Source of the DNA: Skeletonema tropicum
Taxonomy: Eukaryota > Bacillariophyta > Thalassiosirophyceae > Thalassiosirales > Thalassiosiraceae
Direction: 5' to 3'
Length of the DNA: 64,000 nt
NCBI GenBank assembly: GCA_037178625.1
Contig: CM074143.1
Span: 744,001 to 808,000, forward strand
This document shows, piece by piece, positions 32,341 through 44,160 of this stretch (positions are counted from its first letter, which is position 1; each line of letters starts with the position of its first letter). The notes under the pieces are model-generated. The model saw only the letters and a program-made list of their open reading frames with translations, searched no databases and had not been told where the DNA came from. The translations under genes and the position numbers were made by a program.

Positions 32341-33063
32341 ATATTCCCCGCACAAGGAGCAATACATAGTGTCTAACATTGTAAATAAGAGAGCAACAAA
32401 CAAGTCTTGTGGCCAATAATAAAGTTGGCCTTGACAACATAGAATGTGATTGCAGCTGCTCATCGCTCTCTCTCGCGCGCGAAGGACCGGCGCTATGACC
32501 TCGTAGGTCGCCTGACGAAATCGAATTTGGATGGCCACCAGCCACATTCAACTACCATACCGTATCTAATGGCGTCGATATGCGCATGATCAGCTTCAAG
32601 TCGCACAGTATGATTGATCATTATAGTATAGACGTAAAATGCTACTGCTTGTGCAAACTGGGTATGTGCCATCGATGCTGCAGCCTGTAGGTTACTCGAT
32701 GGGGTGCAATTTGGGCTTGTTGCCAGCTTCACATGGACTCTGGGCCAGATCATGTTTCCAGCGCATCCAGCGTTGGCTTAGAAGGGTGTTTGCTACGCAT
32801 CAAAGTCAAGTATGAGAGCAGAGAAGAAAAGGATCAAGATTTAATAGCATTATATCGCGTCGATGTGATGCAACAACCTCAGAAGAAGCTGTTGTGACCG
32901 GATCACCCGGATCGGGTGGGGGTGATGGGACGGATCGGAAGATCCGGCCGAAAAAATCCCGTCCCGCGGTCATCCTTCGGACTGACCTACCTACTTATTC
33001 TCCAATTCCTGCAATGCAACTGTGAAAGATCCGTATTGGAAGAGAGATTAGAAGCAAACAACC
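32341..33063. other. Intergenic region, start of block B
   Basis: It matches 4271-5004 with a few substitutions and indels (for example CGTACATAGG in A against CGTAGG in B). It holds the CSN6 promoter region and one GC-rich GGACGG patch at about 32900-32975. No supported gene. Confidence 0.6.
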
Positions 33064-34275
33064 ATGGAAATTGACGCCCCATCAACCTCCACCAAGGCAG
33101 GCGCATCAGCCGATACCGCTACTGCCGTAGCAGGCGACAAATCCATCAAAATCCACCCCCTCGCAATCATCGGAATCTCCGACCATCACACCCGCGTCAT
33201 CACCGGCGGATCCGCTCTCCCACCCTCCGCTCCCGTCGTGGGACTCCTCTTTGGTCATCAGGATGCTCATAGCATATCAATTGTTGATGCCGAAGAGATG
33301 GAATATCCGGATAAGGGTTTAGGGACGTCGGGGGATTCGCCTCATCGTCAAAATATTTTACGTAAAATTGAGCTTTATCAAAAAGTATTTCCTCGACACC
33401 AGGTTGTTGGTTGGTATCGAGTGCACACCGACAACAGCAGTGAAGCAATGACGGATGCTTCTTTGGTGGATATTGTCCCCACGGATGACGACTTACTTAT
33501 GAATCAAGAAGAAATGGCACAATATTGTGGTGAGGTGGAAAGTCCATTATTTGTCTTGATGAATGCTGCCTCGCCTCAATACACGGGTGTTTCTTCCTCA
33601 GAAGATGATTCAAAAACCTCTGCTGCTGCGGGTAGTTCTTTGGATGATACTCTTCCCCTCACTGTCTATGAAACACTAGTTTCTGAGGGAGGTGGTGGAT
33701 CGGCATTTGTCAATGCTACGTTTGAGTTGGAAACTCAAGAACCGGAACGGATTGCTGTGGAGAGGGTGTTTCAGACACAGCTGTCAAATGCTGCTGGTTC
33801 TGCTGCACAGCAGAAGGAAAAGGAGGAGAATAAAGATAGTAAACAAGGAGGAGGCAGCAAACGTGATGACAAGAAGGGTTTCCAACCTACCTTTGCACGA
33901 GGACCGTCCGAGTTGGAAATGCAACTTGACTCTCTTCAATCTAGCATCAAATCCATGAATGTTCGCATGGCGGTACTATTGGAATTCCTCCAAAAGGTAG
34001 ATAAGGGCGAACTTCCTCCCGACAATGCTCTCTTGCGTAGCATTGATGGGTTGTTGCAGCAATTGCCTCTTGTACTTGCTGCCCTGAAGGAAGGATCGAC
34101 AACAACGCAAACGCAGCAACCACTTGTGGAATTAGAACATGATTACACAGACACTATGCTTTTGTCCTATCTGACGGCTGTGGCAAAGACTGCCAAGTCG
34201 GTTCATGTCTATTCGGAAAAGTTCTGTGGTGCGTTTGAGAGTGGAAAGAGTGATCCAAGAAGGACCATGTATTGA
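33064..34275 (+). CDS. CSN6: COP9 signalosome subunit 6 (block B copy)
   Basis: The protein is 403 aa, with the same domains as the 5005-6216 copy: MPN- domain, charged linker and C-terminal helices. I see six substitutions between the copies, five of which change the protein (V17D, then F/L, R/L, P/T and R/C). All motifs are kept, so both could be functional. Confidence 0.9.
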   Translation: MEIDAPSTSTKAGASADTATAVAGDKSIKIHPLAIIGISDHHTRVITGGSALPPSAPVVGLLFGHQDAHSISIVDAEEMEYPDKGLGTSGDSPHRQNILRKIELYQKVFPRHQVVGWYRVHTDNSSEAMTDASLVDIVPTDDDLLMNQEEMAQYCGEVESPLFVLMNAASPQYTGVSSSEDDSKTSAAAGSSLDDTLPLTVYETLVSEGGGGSAFVNATFELETQEPERIAVERVFQTQLSNAAGSAAQQKEKEENKDSKQGGGSKRDDKKGFQPTFARGPSELEMQLDSLQSSIKSMNVRMAVLLEFLQKVDKGELPPDNALLRSIDGLLQQLPLVLAALKEGSTTTQTQQPLVELEHDYTDTMLLSYLTAVAKTAKSVHVYSEKFCGAFESGKSDPRRTMY

Positions 34276-34392
34276 GAGTCCACGTGAAGATCGGTCTAGA
34301 ATCCAAAAACGAAAGTCATAATAACCAGTACAGTTCATAAATTTATTGCGCTCTATAAATTACAAAAAACATCCGTGTCAAGGGCTACCCAG

Positions 34393-35245
34393 TCAATCAC
34401 AAGCCGTCCACATGTTCATGATGGAATCGTCGTCAATATCGACTTCTGTGGCTGAACGATAATAATTATGGTAGGAAGGAATTGGAAGCGATAGTTGTCC
34501 CACAGATGGCAGAGAGGTAATTTGTTCCAATACACGTGAAGCACTAGTAACTGCAAACGGATAAGGAACTGGGATGACCGTAGCTGAGGAGATGATTGGT
34601 GCAATGTCAACATCCTGTGCAGCTGTTGAGGAGAGTACTTGGTTTGGTGGCGAGGTATTGCACCGGCTTGTCCGCTTCTTGACGATCCTTTTCTTAGTTC
34701 CATGTAGTTGGGTCGATAACTCTGTACCGCAGTTAATGTCATCCTTGCGCTTGCGGTAAAGAGCCTTCTTGTAAGCCTGCATCAAGATGTCTGATACCTC
34801 GGCGCAAAATAGTTTCACCTCGCTGTCAGCGTTACGCCAAGATGTGGCCACTTTCTTGGAGAGATCTGTTCGCAAAAGAAGGGGATATACATGATCAATA
34901 CACTGGAATGTGAAGGCGCAGCGTAGAAGGAGAAGGTCAGAGTTACTTACCACTGAAACTAATCTTGCCGTGGCTCTTCCGATGCTTCCTCTTCTTGCGT
35001 TGAGCCTTTCCTGGAACATACCAATCATTGGAGAGAATAATCTCTTGGTACTTATGAGGCAGCTTGGGTATGACATCATCATCAGCTTGATCAAATACAG
35101 TGTCAACAGAAGGTGCCACATCAAGAATGCTTTGGAGTATGAACTCTCGTTCGAGCTGGAAGAAAATATTGTAGGCCGTATAAGGTCGATGCTGAGCTGA
35201 GGTTAGTAACTTCTTGATGTTCGTCATTGTCGGTATACTGGTCAA
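34393..35245 (-). CDS. HMG-box-like protein (block B copy)
   Basis: The exons are 35245-34951 and 34865-34393, with an 85-nt intron between. The predicted 255-aa protein appears the same as the block A copy: HMG helix 1, ~50-residue basic-ended insertion, helices 2-3 and an acidic end. The DNA differs at a few silent or intronic positions. Confidence 0.75.
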
Positions 35246-35456
35246 CTGTGCGGTGATATTCGATGTTGTAAGTCGGAGGAAGAGCTGCGAAATTCCAGCG
35301 TTGTCGTTGTCGTCGCTGTTTAGATGTTTTGTGCTTGGTGTGAAGCAGAGTTGTAGACGTTGATGTTGTGAGCTGACCTCTTCTGACCCCGGGCTATTGT
35401 AATGTATGGTACTTATGGGGCATTAACGAATAGAGGAGTTCTGTTTTTGCGTCTAA

Positions 35457-36016
35457 AGCAGCTTGACCTTTTGTCTGAAGTCTTTTCAATGAAACACCAC
35501 GGGCATCGGCAAAGTTGTGTCCGTAATAATGTACAACTTAAGTATGTTGTATGCGGCATGTTAAAAATGAAAGTGTCTCTTGACTCTACTTAATGTACTT
35601 TAACTTATTTTACACATTCAGCGAAATACAGCACAGCCAAACCATGCAGTTTTACAGACCCTATTTGTGTATATGCAGCTTGACCTTTTCTCTGAAGTCT
35701 CTTCAATGAAACACCAAGGGCATCGGCGAAGTTGTGTCGTATTATCTATGGTATGAGGTATGTTAAAAATAAAGTGTCCTTGACTCATACATAATTTACT
35801 TGAACTTATGTTTTACACATTCAGCGAAATACAGCACAGCCAAACCATGCAGTGTTACAGACCCTATTTGTGTATATGCAGCTTGACCTTTTGTCAGATC
35901 ACGGGAACCTCTTTTCAATGAAACACCAAGGGAATCGGCAAAGATCGGCCTAAAATGTATGACATAAGTATAAATGCGGTATGTTAAAAATGAAAGTTCT
36001 CTTGACTCATTACTTA
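35457..36016. repeat. Tandem ~200-bp repeats (block B), last unit interrupted
   Basis: This array corresponds to 7398-7957. The third unit is split at TTA (36014-36016) by the insertion at 36017-37116 and resumes at 37117. Confidence 0.75.
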
Positions 36017-37116
36017 GGCCCGTTCTGTCAAGAGTTTTTTGAGCCATTTTGGAGCCTATTCTTGTCCCTATTTTCTCACCTCAAGAATAGGATGGAAAAT
36101 AGGCTCAAAACCCCCTCAAAATCAGACCCTTTTTGAGGAGGTTTTCGATCCTATTTTCAAACCTATTTTCAAACGAAGATCAGGAATATCGGAAACACCA
36201 CCTCTATCATCCACACTGGTCTAATCTGGCAACGGCACCATGATAGCCGCTGTTAGTAGCTATGTCCGCTCAGCCACTCCATTAAAAATGATTCGAGTGG
36301 TCTAAACCGAACATAATAATGCCATGAGTGGTAGAGCCGCAGGGTTTTACATACAGTTCAATAATAATATAAAATATTAATTACATATATGTTTTAATGA
36401 CTACCTAAATCCCCCCCCTTATTCTTCACCCCTTTGATACTATTGGCGTTGAAATAACCGAACCTATCGCATATATTATCGAGAGACAAAGTTTTATCGC
36501 TCGCCACTATTTAATCCACCGCATAAGCTTATTGCTGTGCTGAGTTGTGTATCTAGTAATTTATGCCTTTTTTGTGTGCACATCATAATTAAATGCCTAC
36601 TTGAGGGGTAGTGATATTGATAGCTGTTCCGGGAGGACGAATTATCGGTTCGTAATAATATCATTAATATGCCAAGGCGAAGTGGTTTCATTCATTGTCT
36701 AACTACCCCTAACGCACACTGGTTTGCATCCACATGTTGTGTCGATCTTGATCACTTGGAATGGCGCCTCATTAATTAAATAACTAGGTCATCTACAACG
36801 ACGCCCTGGTGAGAATATTTTGTCATAAGCCATATCTATTAGCGACGCTATCGATAATACACCGATAATCTTTATGGACGTATTTGAAGGGCCGTCTGTG
36901 TAGGTTGTCATCGTGCCGACATGGTGGTTTACATTGGGTGGCCATTCTCGGAAATCACCGAATCTACGGCGAAACTCGGCGTTCAAAAATAGGACGGGCC
37001 ATTTCGCCATTCTGTCAACAAAAGCCCTATTTTGCCGAAAGAAGCGGATAGAAAAGAAAAGAGGGAAGAATAGGCTCCTCCAGAATAGGCTCCAAAAACT
37101 CTTGACAGAACGGGCC
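36017..37116. mobile_element. 1100-bp Tourist-like (PIF/Harbinger) element, block B only
   Basis: The terminal inverted repeats start GGCCCGTTCTGTCAAGAG and extend to 29 bp with one mismatch. The insertion is flanked by TTA on both sides (36014-36016 and 37117-37119). Block A has the empty site with a single TTA (CATTACTTTATACTTG at about 7948). A TTA/TAA duplication together with GGCC... termini is diagnostic of PIF/Harbinger and its Tourist MITEs. Subterminal GGAGCCTATTCT words repeat inside both ends. No transposase ORF is present; the longest frames are about 130 codons with no motif. Confidence 0.85.
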
Positions 37117-37165
37117 TTATACTTGAACTTGTGTTTTACACATTCAGTGAAATTGCTGATCAAAT

Positions 37166-37223
37166 GCGAAAGTCGTACCACTGAGCCACTAGACGTCTAG
37201 TGGCTCAGTGGTACGACTTTCGC
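37166..37223. repeat. Perfect 58-bp palindrome (block B copy)
   Basis: It is the counterpart of 8003-8060, with its centre between 37194 and 37195. Another GTGGCTCAGTGGTAAAGTACGA copy, single and not palindromic, occurs at about 37364. Confidence 0.7.
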
Positions 37224-37291
37224 TATAATCAGCAAAAGTACATCAAAGTGCAGGCGCTACTCATGCTTCTGGATGGTAGTACGCACGCTTT

Positions 37292-38088
37292 GAGTGGTTC
37301 CGGGCTGTTAGGCCCTAAACGCTAGAGACTTGTGGAACGCTTCTATTCGACACGCAATTTGTGTGGCTCAGTGGTAAAGTACGACTTTCGCATATGAACA
37401 GCAGAAATACAGCACAGCCAAACCATGTATGCAGTTTTACAGACCCTAGCTATTTGTGTAATTTTGCTTGACCTTTTGTAGATCACGGGAACCTGGGGTT
37501 GATTGACAGTCGCAGGTGCGGAGGATATTATGGCTTGAGACATGGTCATTGAGACAAACGTTGAAGAAGTACGTGTTACTAATGAGATCTTGCCCGCCAA
37601 GAATCGCTCGATCTGCAAGGGCTCGAAATTTCTGTAGCATTTTGCTCCTTCCACGGACAGAACTCCTTCAATAGCAACACATTAGCAGAGATTCTCGAGC
37701 AATTCACGATTGCAGTAGCCATTGAAAACTTTTTCGGTAAGAATCAATGATTTCGGATTAATTGCTCGATAAGGGAAACTTCAGACGCTTCTGGAACGGT
37801 GTCGAGATCAAAATCGTCTAACTACTGGACAAAATTGTTAGAGAGAATTACTAGCAAAATATAAATGGGCGTATCTCTGCGAGAAAAGTAAATATTTGGG
37901 TGGTTCCTTCATAGGACTCACTCGTATGATCATCACCAAAAAGGTTGTCCATTGGCATTTTTATCATGGTTGTTTTGTGAGTGAAACACCAAAATTTCTA
38001 CTTGGGGGCCTACGTAGGAATTATAGCAGTAAGCCGCGCCCCTGCCGCGCCCTCGAGGGTTAGCAGCTATGTAGCGATGCGTGCTTCT
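37292..38088. other. Block B-specific 797 bp at the DIRS site
   Basis: It replaces the DIRS-like element. It contains a partial unit of the ~200-bp repeat (about 37395-37490: ACAGCACAGCCAAACCATG, then TTTGCTTGACCTTTTG). No supported gene was found. Because the two blocks have unrelated DNA between the same flanks, this site is not a simple filled/empty pair. Confidence 0.6.
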
Positions 38089-39656
38089 GCTAAGATGGTC
38101 TCGAGAAGCAGGTAATTGCGAGGATCAATATGATGAAGTTGCTGAGTCGGAAAGAACGTGAATCCTGACAGAAGAAAGTGACTGTGATGTCGTCTAGGAA
38201 ACTCAACAGGAGCCGGAGCCGTTCTGAACACCATGAGATCAAAGTTGTTCCAATCGACCAGCAGCAGCATCGGAGAAGCTTAGAGTATTATCTGTGTGCC
38301 AGTGGGAAAGACCGTACAGCTTACCTAGTTGCATCTATCACAGAAATTAGTTTTTCTTTGATTGTTACCGCTTTTTGCCGAACTCCGATCCTCCTCCAGC
38401 AGCCACAGTCCTTCTGCCACTTGGATCTACGCCACTATGTCTTTGCGGATTGCATGGTGATCAAACAAACAACTGAGTTAGTTTAGGGGTTCCCGTGGTT
38501 TAGGCTACGATTGTTTTGTTTGTGGAGACACGACAGACCGCATCATCAAGCTAGCACTGACTCTCTAGGTAGTAGGTAGCCTTCTCTAGCGCACTGACGC
38601 TCCATGGAGTAGAGAGCACTGACTCTCTCTAGAGAGCACTGAATGCTTCCTTTTTCCCCGTTCTCTGTGCGGAGAAGAGCTTAGTGTTTCATCTGGTATC
38701 CTACTGTGCCCTAGGGCATAATATAACTATGTAACTGCAAGATCAAAGCCAAAGCGCATCTCTTATTATTGTTCGCTGTTGTGATGGATTCAGCACTTCA
38801 TCATAATAGGTGCCATCAGGTTGATGCAGCAGAGAATGACACCAAATTTGGAGCACTGATCGTCCATTCCTACAAAAGAACAAGAAGTAATCGCTTGCAT
38901 TGCAATAGGAGTGATGAGATGTGTGTTGTGCACACCAGCACTAAGTAGCTTACTGGACACAGGTGATGACTCCAGTGTGATGTCCCTTCCCTTTGGCCAA
39001 AAGGGGGTGGTCTTGAAAACATCAAAGATGTTCCCTCTGCAAAGGGTTTGGGTTCGTATCGTAGATTGAAACTACACAGTTTTGGAATCACGCATTTAGT
39101 CTTTCTGTTGTGTCTTGCTTTGTGGGGTATCGGACCTCCTCACTGTATCCCTTGAGTGCAGAGAAGGACAGAAGCGATGATGGTGATGAAGAGTGACGAG
39201 CAAGAACCTAGGCGACATCTTGAGGGCCCACCAGACGTGCTTTAAAATTTCTGTTATATATAGGTCCAGTCGTTACACGATGTATTCACGACATCGACGT
39301 TACACGATGTCGTGATGAGCTTAGCTATCCAGAAGAGTGCTCTGCGTTTGTACTGTTTCCTTACTTACTGATGCAACTTTTCCCAGGTTCCTAGAAATCT
39401 CTTGAAGATCTCTCTTCCTTCATCGCTAGCTCGCTGCGCAGAGTTTACATGCTTCTATGTAAGAAAACAGAGGGCTTTGATTTCTGTAAACACTCCCTCA
39501 GCCGAAGTCAGCCTCGCTCTCTAGAGAGAGCAGCTCGGGTCCAACAAAGAACGAGCACAAAATGCATTTGCTAGAGCGTGTAACGACCTCTCGTTCACCC
39601 AAATGTTTTCTCATAGAAGAGCCTCTAGATCAAAACAAACGACGCATTGAATATAT
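38089..39656. other. Long gene-poor spacer (block B)
   Basis: It matches 15558-17124 nearly base for base, including the CACGACATCG stem-loop and the CTCTCTAGAGAG repeats. The unassigned minus-strand peptide fragment is also present (38270-38067), here ending LLETILAEARIAT. Confidence 0.5.
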
Positions 39657-41282
39657 GGCTTTTGGGTGATACCTGTGGAATGGATAATAAACGACGGAGG
39701 AGGAGAAAGAGAGAGAGAAAGAGAGAGAGAAAAATGAGAAAAAAAGAGAGGAAGATGATAGGAGTAGACAATATTTCGTTGACACGATGCTGATGGATGT
39801 GTGCTACTCATAGAACGGAAGCACGAATATGACAATTAAGTTATGACTACGTTTACTACGATGATGAGATTACTGACATTTGCCACGGCCCGTAACCTGT
39901 AGTGAGGGTGGACCCTAATTTCTTACACAAGTCAAGCAGGAGCGTCTCGAGCGGGGTGCACCAGTAGCATCCTTGCCGTATACTGCTGAATATGCAGCGC
40001 TGCCGGATCCGGCTGTGGCATCGGACGAGGGAGAGGGATTGAATTGGAATGATTTTGAGGAGCACTAGTAGAACAGCTGGCTTGATCGACTTGAGTTCTG
40101 CCAATTTGTCTCTGCCGCTTTTACAACTCTTGAATAAGTCTTTCGATCATTGACCTCACTCCTATTTACGAATATATGTACGAAAATGGACTGAAAGTTT
40201 TGGCCAGATATTAATGCCATCAACAAAGTGCCGGTTCCAATGAAGTGCAGCTTTTCTTATCATTAATAGCAATGGACTCCGACAACATTGTTGTGCTTGC
40301 AGTTAGGACAGCATGACATATGTCCCCAGCGAAGAACAAGTAGCCACACGTTTAGCCGTGTGTTATACTACTGGTTCAAAAACTTGCGCTGTATCATCGG
40401 AATTTTGTTGGATGGTAGATGGTATGCTCTAGTCAATCACTTCCAAAAACTTTAGCAGCCACTTTTCATCTAGTCCTTTGCACTTCGGACTCTCCTCATA
40501 TTTGATACGGTCTTGGACAGCTTTCAAGACTTCCCGCGTAACTCCATTGGATTTGGATCCTTTCTTCTTGTTTTCGTTGAACCACTGTCAATCTCAATTG
40601 TGACTGCCTCATCTTCATGTTCATTTTGCTCGACATTGTCGGGTTGTGCATCATCATCATTTTCTTCTCCACCATCGTGGTTTTCGCCATCATTTACCAC
40701 CCCGTCGACACGAATACTATCACCGATACCGGTACTGATGTTTCCATCGTTATCATTACTACGCTGTCGAATTGTACTGCGAGGCAGGAAGAAGGTATTT
40801 GCCGGACGAGAACGCTCGGCATCCTCCTTCTCTTCTTGCTGAGTCTTCTTCTTTGTAGCGTCAAATGTTTCTTTCCGCTGCTTCTTCTCAGAGTCGGTTT
40901 GCTTCCGACGCTTCCTCTGGCTTAATCCTTGGCACGTGCAGTCCTCGGCATCTTTGTGTGCACTCTCTAGAGTACTACTATTTTTTGCGCCATTGTGTGG
41001 TGTTGCGGTAGCTCGTGGCTCGTGGAGTAAGTGGTGTGTGGTGTGCTGCGCTTGAGGTGGATTCTGACTTTTGCAATCGAGTAGATAGTGAACATTTACG
41101 TAACTATTTGGGATATATTTAGCACTAATTGGATATAAAGAGTACGAGCTTAGATCTAAATCTTTTATTAAAAATCGCTGATTTTGGCGATTTTTAATAA
41201 AAGAGATGGTCGTCCAAACATTTATACGGTGGGAATTGGTACAAAAGATTATTAAAAATGCCACAGGTATGAACCAGGAGCC
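39657..41282. mobile_element. 1626-bp DNA transposon with 8-bp target duplication, block B only
   Basis: The insertion lies between two copies of GAATATAT (39649-39656 and 41283-41290); block A has one copy at 17117-17124. The ends are imperfect inverted repeats starting GGCT and sharing ATACCTGTGG at the same offset. An 8-bp duplication with GG-starting ends is compatible with Merlin, hAT or Mutator-like elements; I cannot choose among them. A GA-rich simple repeat is at about 39695-39755, and an 18-bp-arm hairpin (41161-41178 with 41187-41204) is near the right end. The coding remnant inside is described separately. Confidence 0.75.
40440..41100 (-). pseudogene. Charged ORF remnant inside the 1.6-kb element
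   Basis: The minus-strand frame down to 40524 reads KRRKQTDSEKKQRKETFD and then an Asp/Glu/Asn-rich stretch. A one-base shift near 40545-40560 gives a coherent ending (KKKGSKSNGVTREVLKAVQ, then KGLDEKWLLKFLEVID stop at about 40436). No transposase DDE/D motif is visible. It may be the C-terminus of an element protein or a captured host fragment. Confidence 0.35.
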
Positions 41283-42042
41283 GAATATATAAGCTTGAGA
41301 GCGAGACAGAGACAGAGACAGATACATATAAGTAACGCCGAAGTCGGTACTTAGTATACGCTTTGTGAATTGTGATGCGAATGTGTGAATTGAGGAATCG
41401 CATAAGAAAGAGTGAATGTCGAGAAGGTGTCTCTTCGCGACTATTATGTCGAAAATATGCACAGTGGAGCTCAGTAATCACGCCAAACCGCAACCACAAC
41501 TACTATATGCCAAATCATCTAATCCCGGTAGGCTTAAAACGCGACCACAGAACCCGCGACAAATGATAATTACTTGGACTGCATACAATATTGTTACTCC
41601 GTGTATGCCGTATTTGACTCCTGTATGCGAATAATAGGCCTACGGGATAGCGGGCGTGTTGGCGTGCCCACAACATAGTCAGGTGTGGGGGAGAGGTCAC
41701 AAGGAAATTTTGGGTCATTTTGACTGTATACTTTGTCATTTTGGGCTGATTTATCAGATTTTCCATAGAAGTCGGGCCCACGTGGGCGTGGCCCCCAGAG
41801 AGTACCAAATAAAGGCGCCCGCTTCCCCGAGCACAATGCCAAACCGCGACCACTACTGACGCCAACAACATCAACAGAACTCCTCAGAAGAGCTCAGCAA
41901 CTGCAGCAACTCAAACAAGTAGTACTCAGGAGGAACCGCATGTAGTGTTGGATGCTGAGATCGATCTCATGATTTTCACAAGCACAACTTTGCAATTAGT
42001 TCTTCTCCATTAAGCTTCTTACTTTCTCCTCCACTGCCTCAA

Positions 42043-42884
42043 ATGAACTCCATGAACATCGCTGACTCTGTCGAGTCTACCAACTTCGTTATCAAGCCTA
42101 CGCACACCGATGTGCTTTTGGGCAGGGGTGTCGGCACAAATCGTCATGCCGGAAACACCAATTTTAGACATCTTGTCAGTCAATATGTGGTAAGTAGCCG
42201 CCTTGTGCGACGCCTTCTTGCTGACTTCGACGATTGCAATCAACTTACAACTCTAACGCATCTACTTCGTCATAACATCATTGAAACAACGTATCACAGA
42301 GAGAATACGTTACGAGCACCAAAACAGAGAAGATTTCGATCACAAGAGGCATCGTTGATCACGTACAAATGCGGCTCAAACCACCAGGTAGATTTCTTGA
42401 AAAAGACCAACATAGTGGAGAGTGGAAGGAAGTTGATATCAAACGAGCCCACGAGAAAACTGCACAAGCCTTACGAGATGGAGCGGCTCCACTACGCAAG
42501 AGGCTTTCTGATGAAATTCCTTCAGATCCGCTCTTCCTTCTCGATGTATTTAGTAATAATAGTGATGTGAAGAGACCAAGTAAGAAATCTCGCAAATCAG
42601 TATCTGCTAAGCAACTCCCCCAACCCACTAAGGAAAAGAAGATGAAACTGCAAGACAAATCAACGAGGGGTGTAACTCCACCTCTAACCTCTTCATCAGC
42701 CACACTTGACCAGTGGTTATCAGCCCTTGACGCACCATTGATCAGTCCAAGTCAAAGCCCTGTATCTTCGATCGACGAAATTGACTTGCCATTTCAGCTC
42801 GTAGAATTACAAAGAGATGCAGTTTCAATCGACGTGGTTGAGATGGCGGATGATGAAATCATTAAACTTTGGGATGCATGCTGA
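42043..42884 (+). CDS. DUF6824-type protein (block B copy)
   Basis: The exons are 42043-42189 and 42300-42884, encoding 243 aa. The structure is the same as at 17872-18713. The visible protein difference is N to D in SSI(N/D)EIDL. Splice sites are unchanged. Confidence 0.8.
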
Positions 42885-43078
42885 CAGGGCCTTAATCTCA
42901 CAGAAATGCTGCTCTAAACATGACAGCATGTATGTCTAAAATTAACGGAAATCTTAAAGTACGTCATGGTTATAGGTAGTTTGGATTATATAGGATTATT
43001 TGTTTATGTCTGTGTCGAAAAGTTCGTGTGTGAAAGAAATAACTCTCATTAGAAAAGGTTTGACCTGAATATAAAACA

Positions 43079-43876
43079 TTACATGCCATAATGCTTCACG
43101 CGATAATGACTTTGAACCAAGCCATTGGAGTATGATTTAGTCGATACATGTTCCAGTGAGATCCGTTGCATCTCCACGAATAAAGGTATTCCCTCTCCTA
43201 GTAGCAGTGGGACACGCGTCAAAATTAAATCATCGATGCAACCCTGCGATAGAAAGTTTTTTATAGTTGTGCCGCCATCTACGTAGACGTGCCGAAATCC
43301 TTTTTGTTGTGCCATTTTCAACAGTTCACGTGGTTCTCCTGAGACTCCAACTACTTTGTTCGACCTTATCTTTGGGATAGTAACTGAAGATGGATCTCTA
43401 CTCCATACCCAAACTTGCCTATCACCGTATGGCCACAAGTTATCACCGAACGAAATGACTTGATCAAACGTTTTACGCCCCATGATCAACAGATCGATTG
43501 AATTTAGAAACTCAGCGAATCCCATGTCACCATCCGATGCAGATGATTGGTACTGGTCAAGGAAATCGACAGACCCATCTTTTTCTGCTATGTACCCATC
43601 AACTGTTGTGGCAATGTAGACGGATGCCTTCGTTTTCACGTTCTCCATATCCATATATGGGAGGTAAGAAAGAGCAGCTGAAGAAGAATAGCCCAACAGC
43701 TGTCGTCTCGTAATAATGCTACCAAGCGACAAGCAATGTCTAATTACTAACAAAAAACAAAGAATCGATGACATCATGCTCATGGCCGTGTCGCGTCGGG
43801 GATAATGAGCCACCATATCGCTCTTTCCTCGCTTCTCATGCTTGCATTGATGATACTTGTATTTTGCAGCCATCAT
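43079..43876 (-). CDS. RibD_C / DHFR-like protein (block B copy)
   Basis: It has the same frame as 18908-19705. The likely start is the Met at codon 32 (43783), before the signal peptide. The visible replacement is S to I next to the twin arginine (SI(S/I)TRRQLLG). The motifs GRKTFDQV and YVDGGTTI are intact. Confidence 0.75.
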   Translation of the reverse strand: MMAAKYKYHQCKHEKRGKSDMVAHYPRRDTAMSMMSSILCFLLVIRHCLSLGSIITRRQLLGYSSSAALSYLPYMDMENVKTKASVYIATTVDGYIAEKDGSVDFLDQYQSSASDGDMGFAEFLNSIDLLIMGRKTFDQVISFGDNLWPYGDRQVWVWSRDPSSVTIPKIRSNKVVGVSGEPRELLKMAQQKGFRHVYVDGGTTIKNFLSQGCIDDLILTRVPLLLGEGIPLFVEMQRISLEHVSTKSYSNGLVQSHYRVKHYGM

Positions 43877-44160
43877 TATTTATGATGGTGAGTTGGAAAA
43901 GGTTGGGAAGTTGTTGGGAACCATAAAGCCTTCCCGCCAATTTGGTGACACCAAAGATACTGAATGAAAATCAACAAAGCATGAAGTGATGGATGAGAAG
44001 CAAAGCATCTGCTCAGACATCACCATATAAGTAAAACAGCGGTGACACCAACCAGACAACCATCATTGTGTGCGCTGTGAAGAAGAGGAACAATTATTAA
44101 CATCAGCAGTAGTTACAGCGACATTGAAAAAAGCAACCACCTGAGTGATAAAAATCGACG

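Noticed and set aside
31613..32551. ORFs crossing the N gap
   Set aside because: They consist mainly of unknown residues; only the CYP97-like frame left of the gap is real.
40524..41462. 312-codon minus-strand ORF starting MHIFDIIVAKRHLL
   Set aside because: Its first third is host spacer outside the 1.6-kb element and is fused to element sequence by the insertion; only the part inside the element is treated as a remnant.
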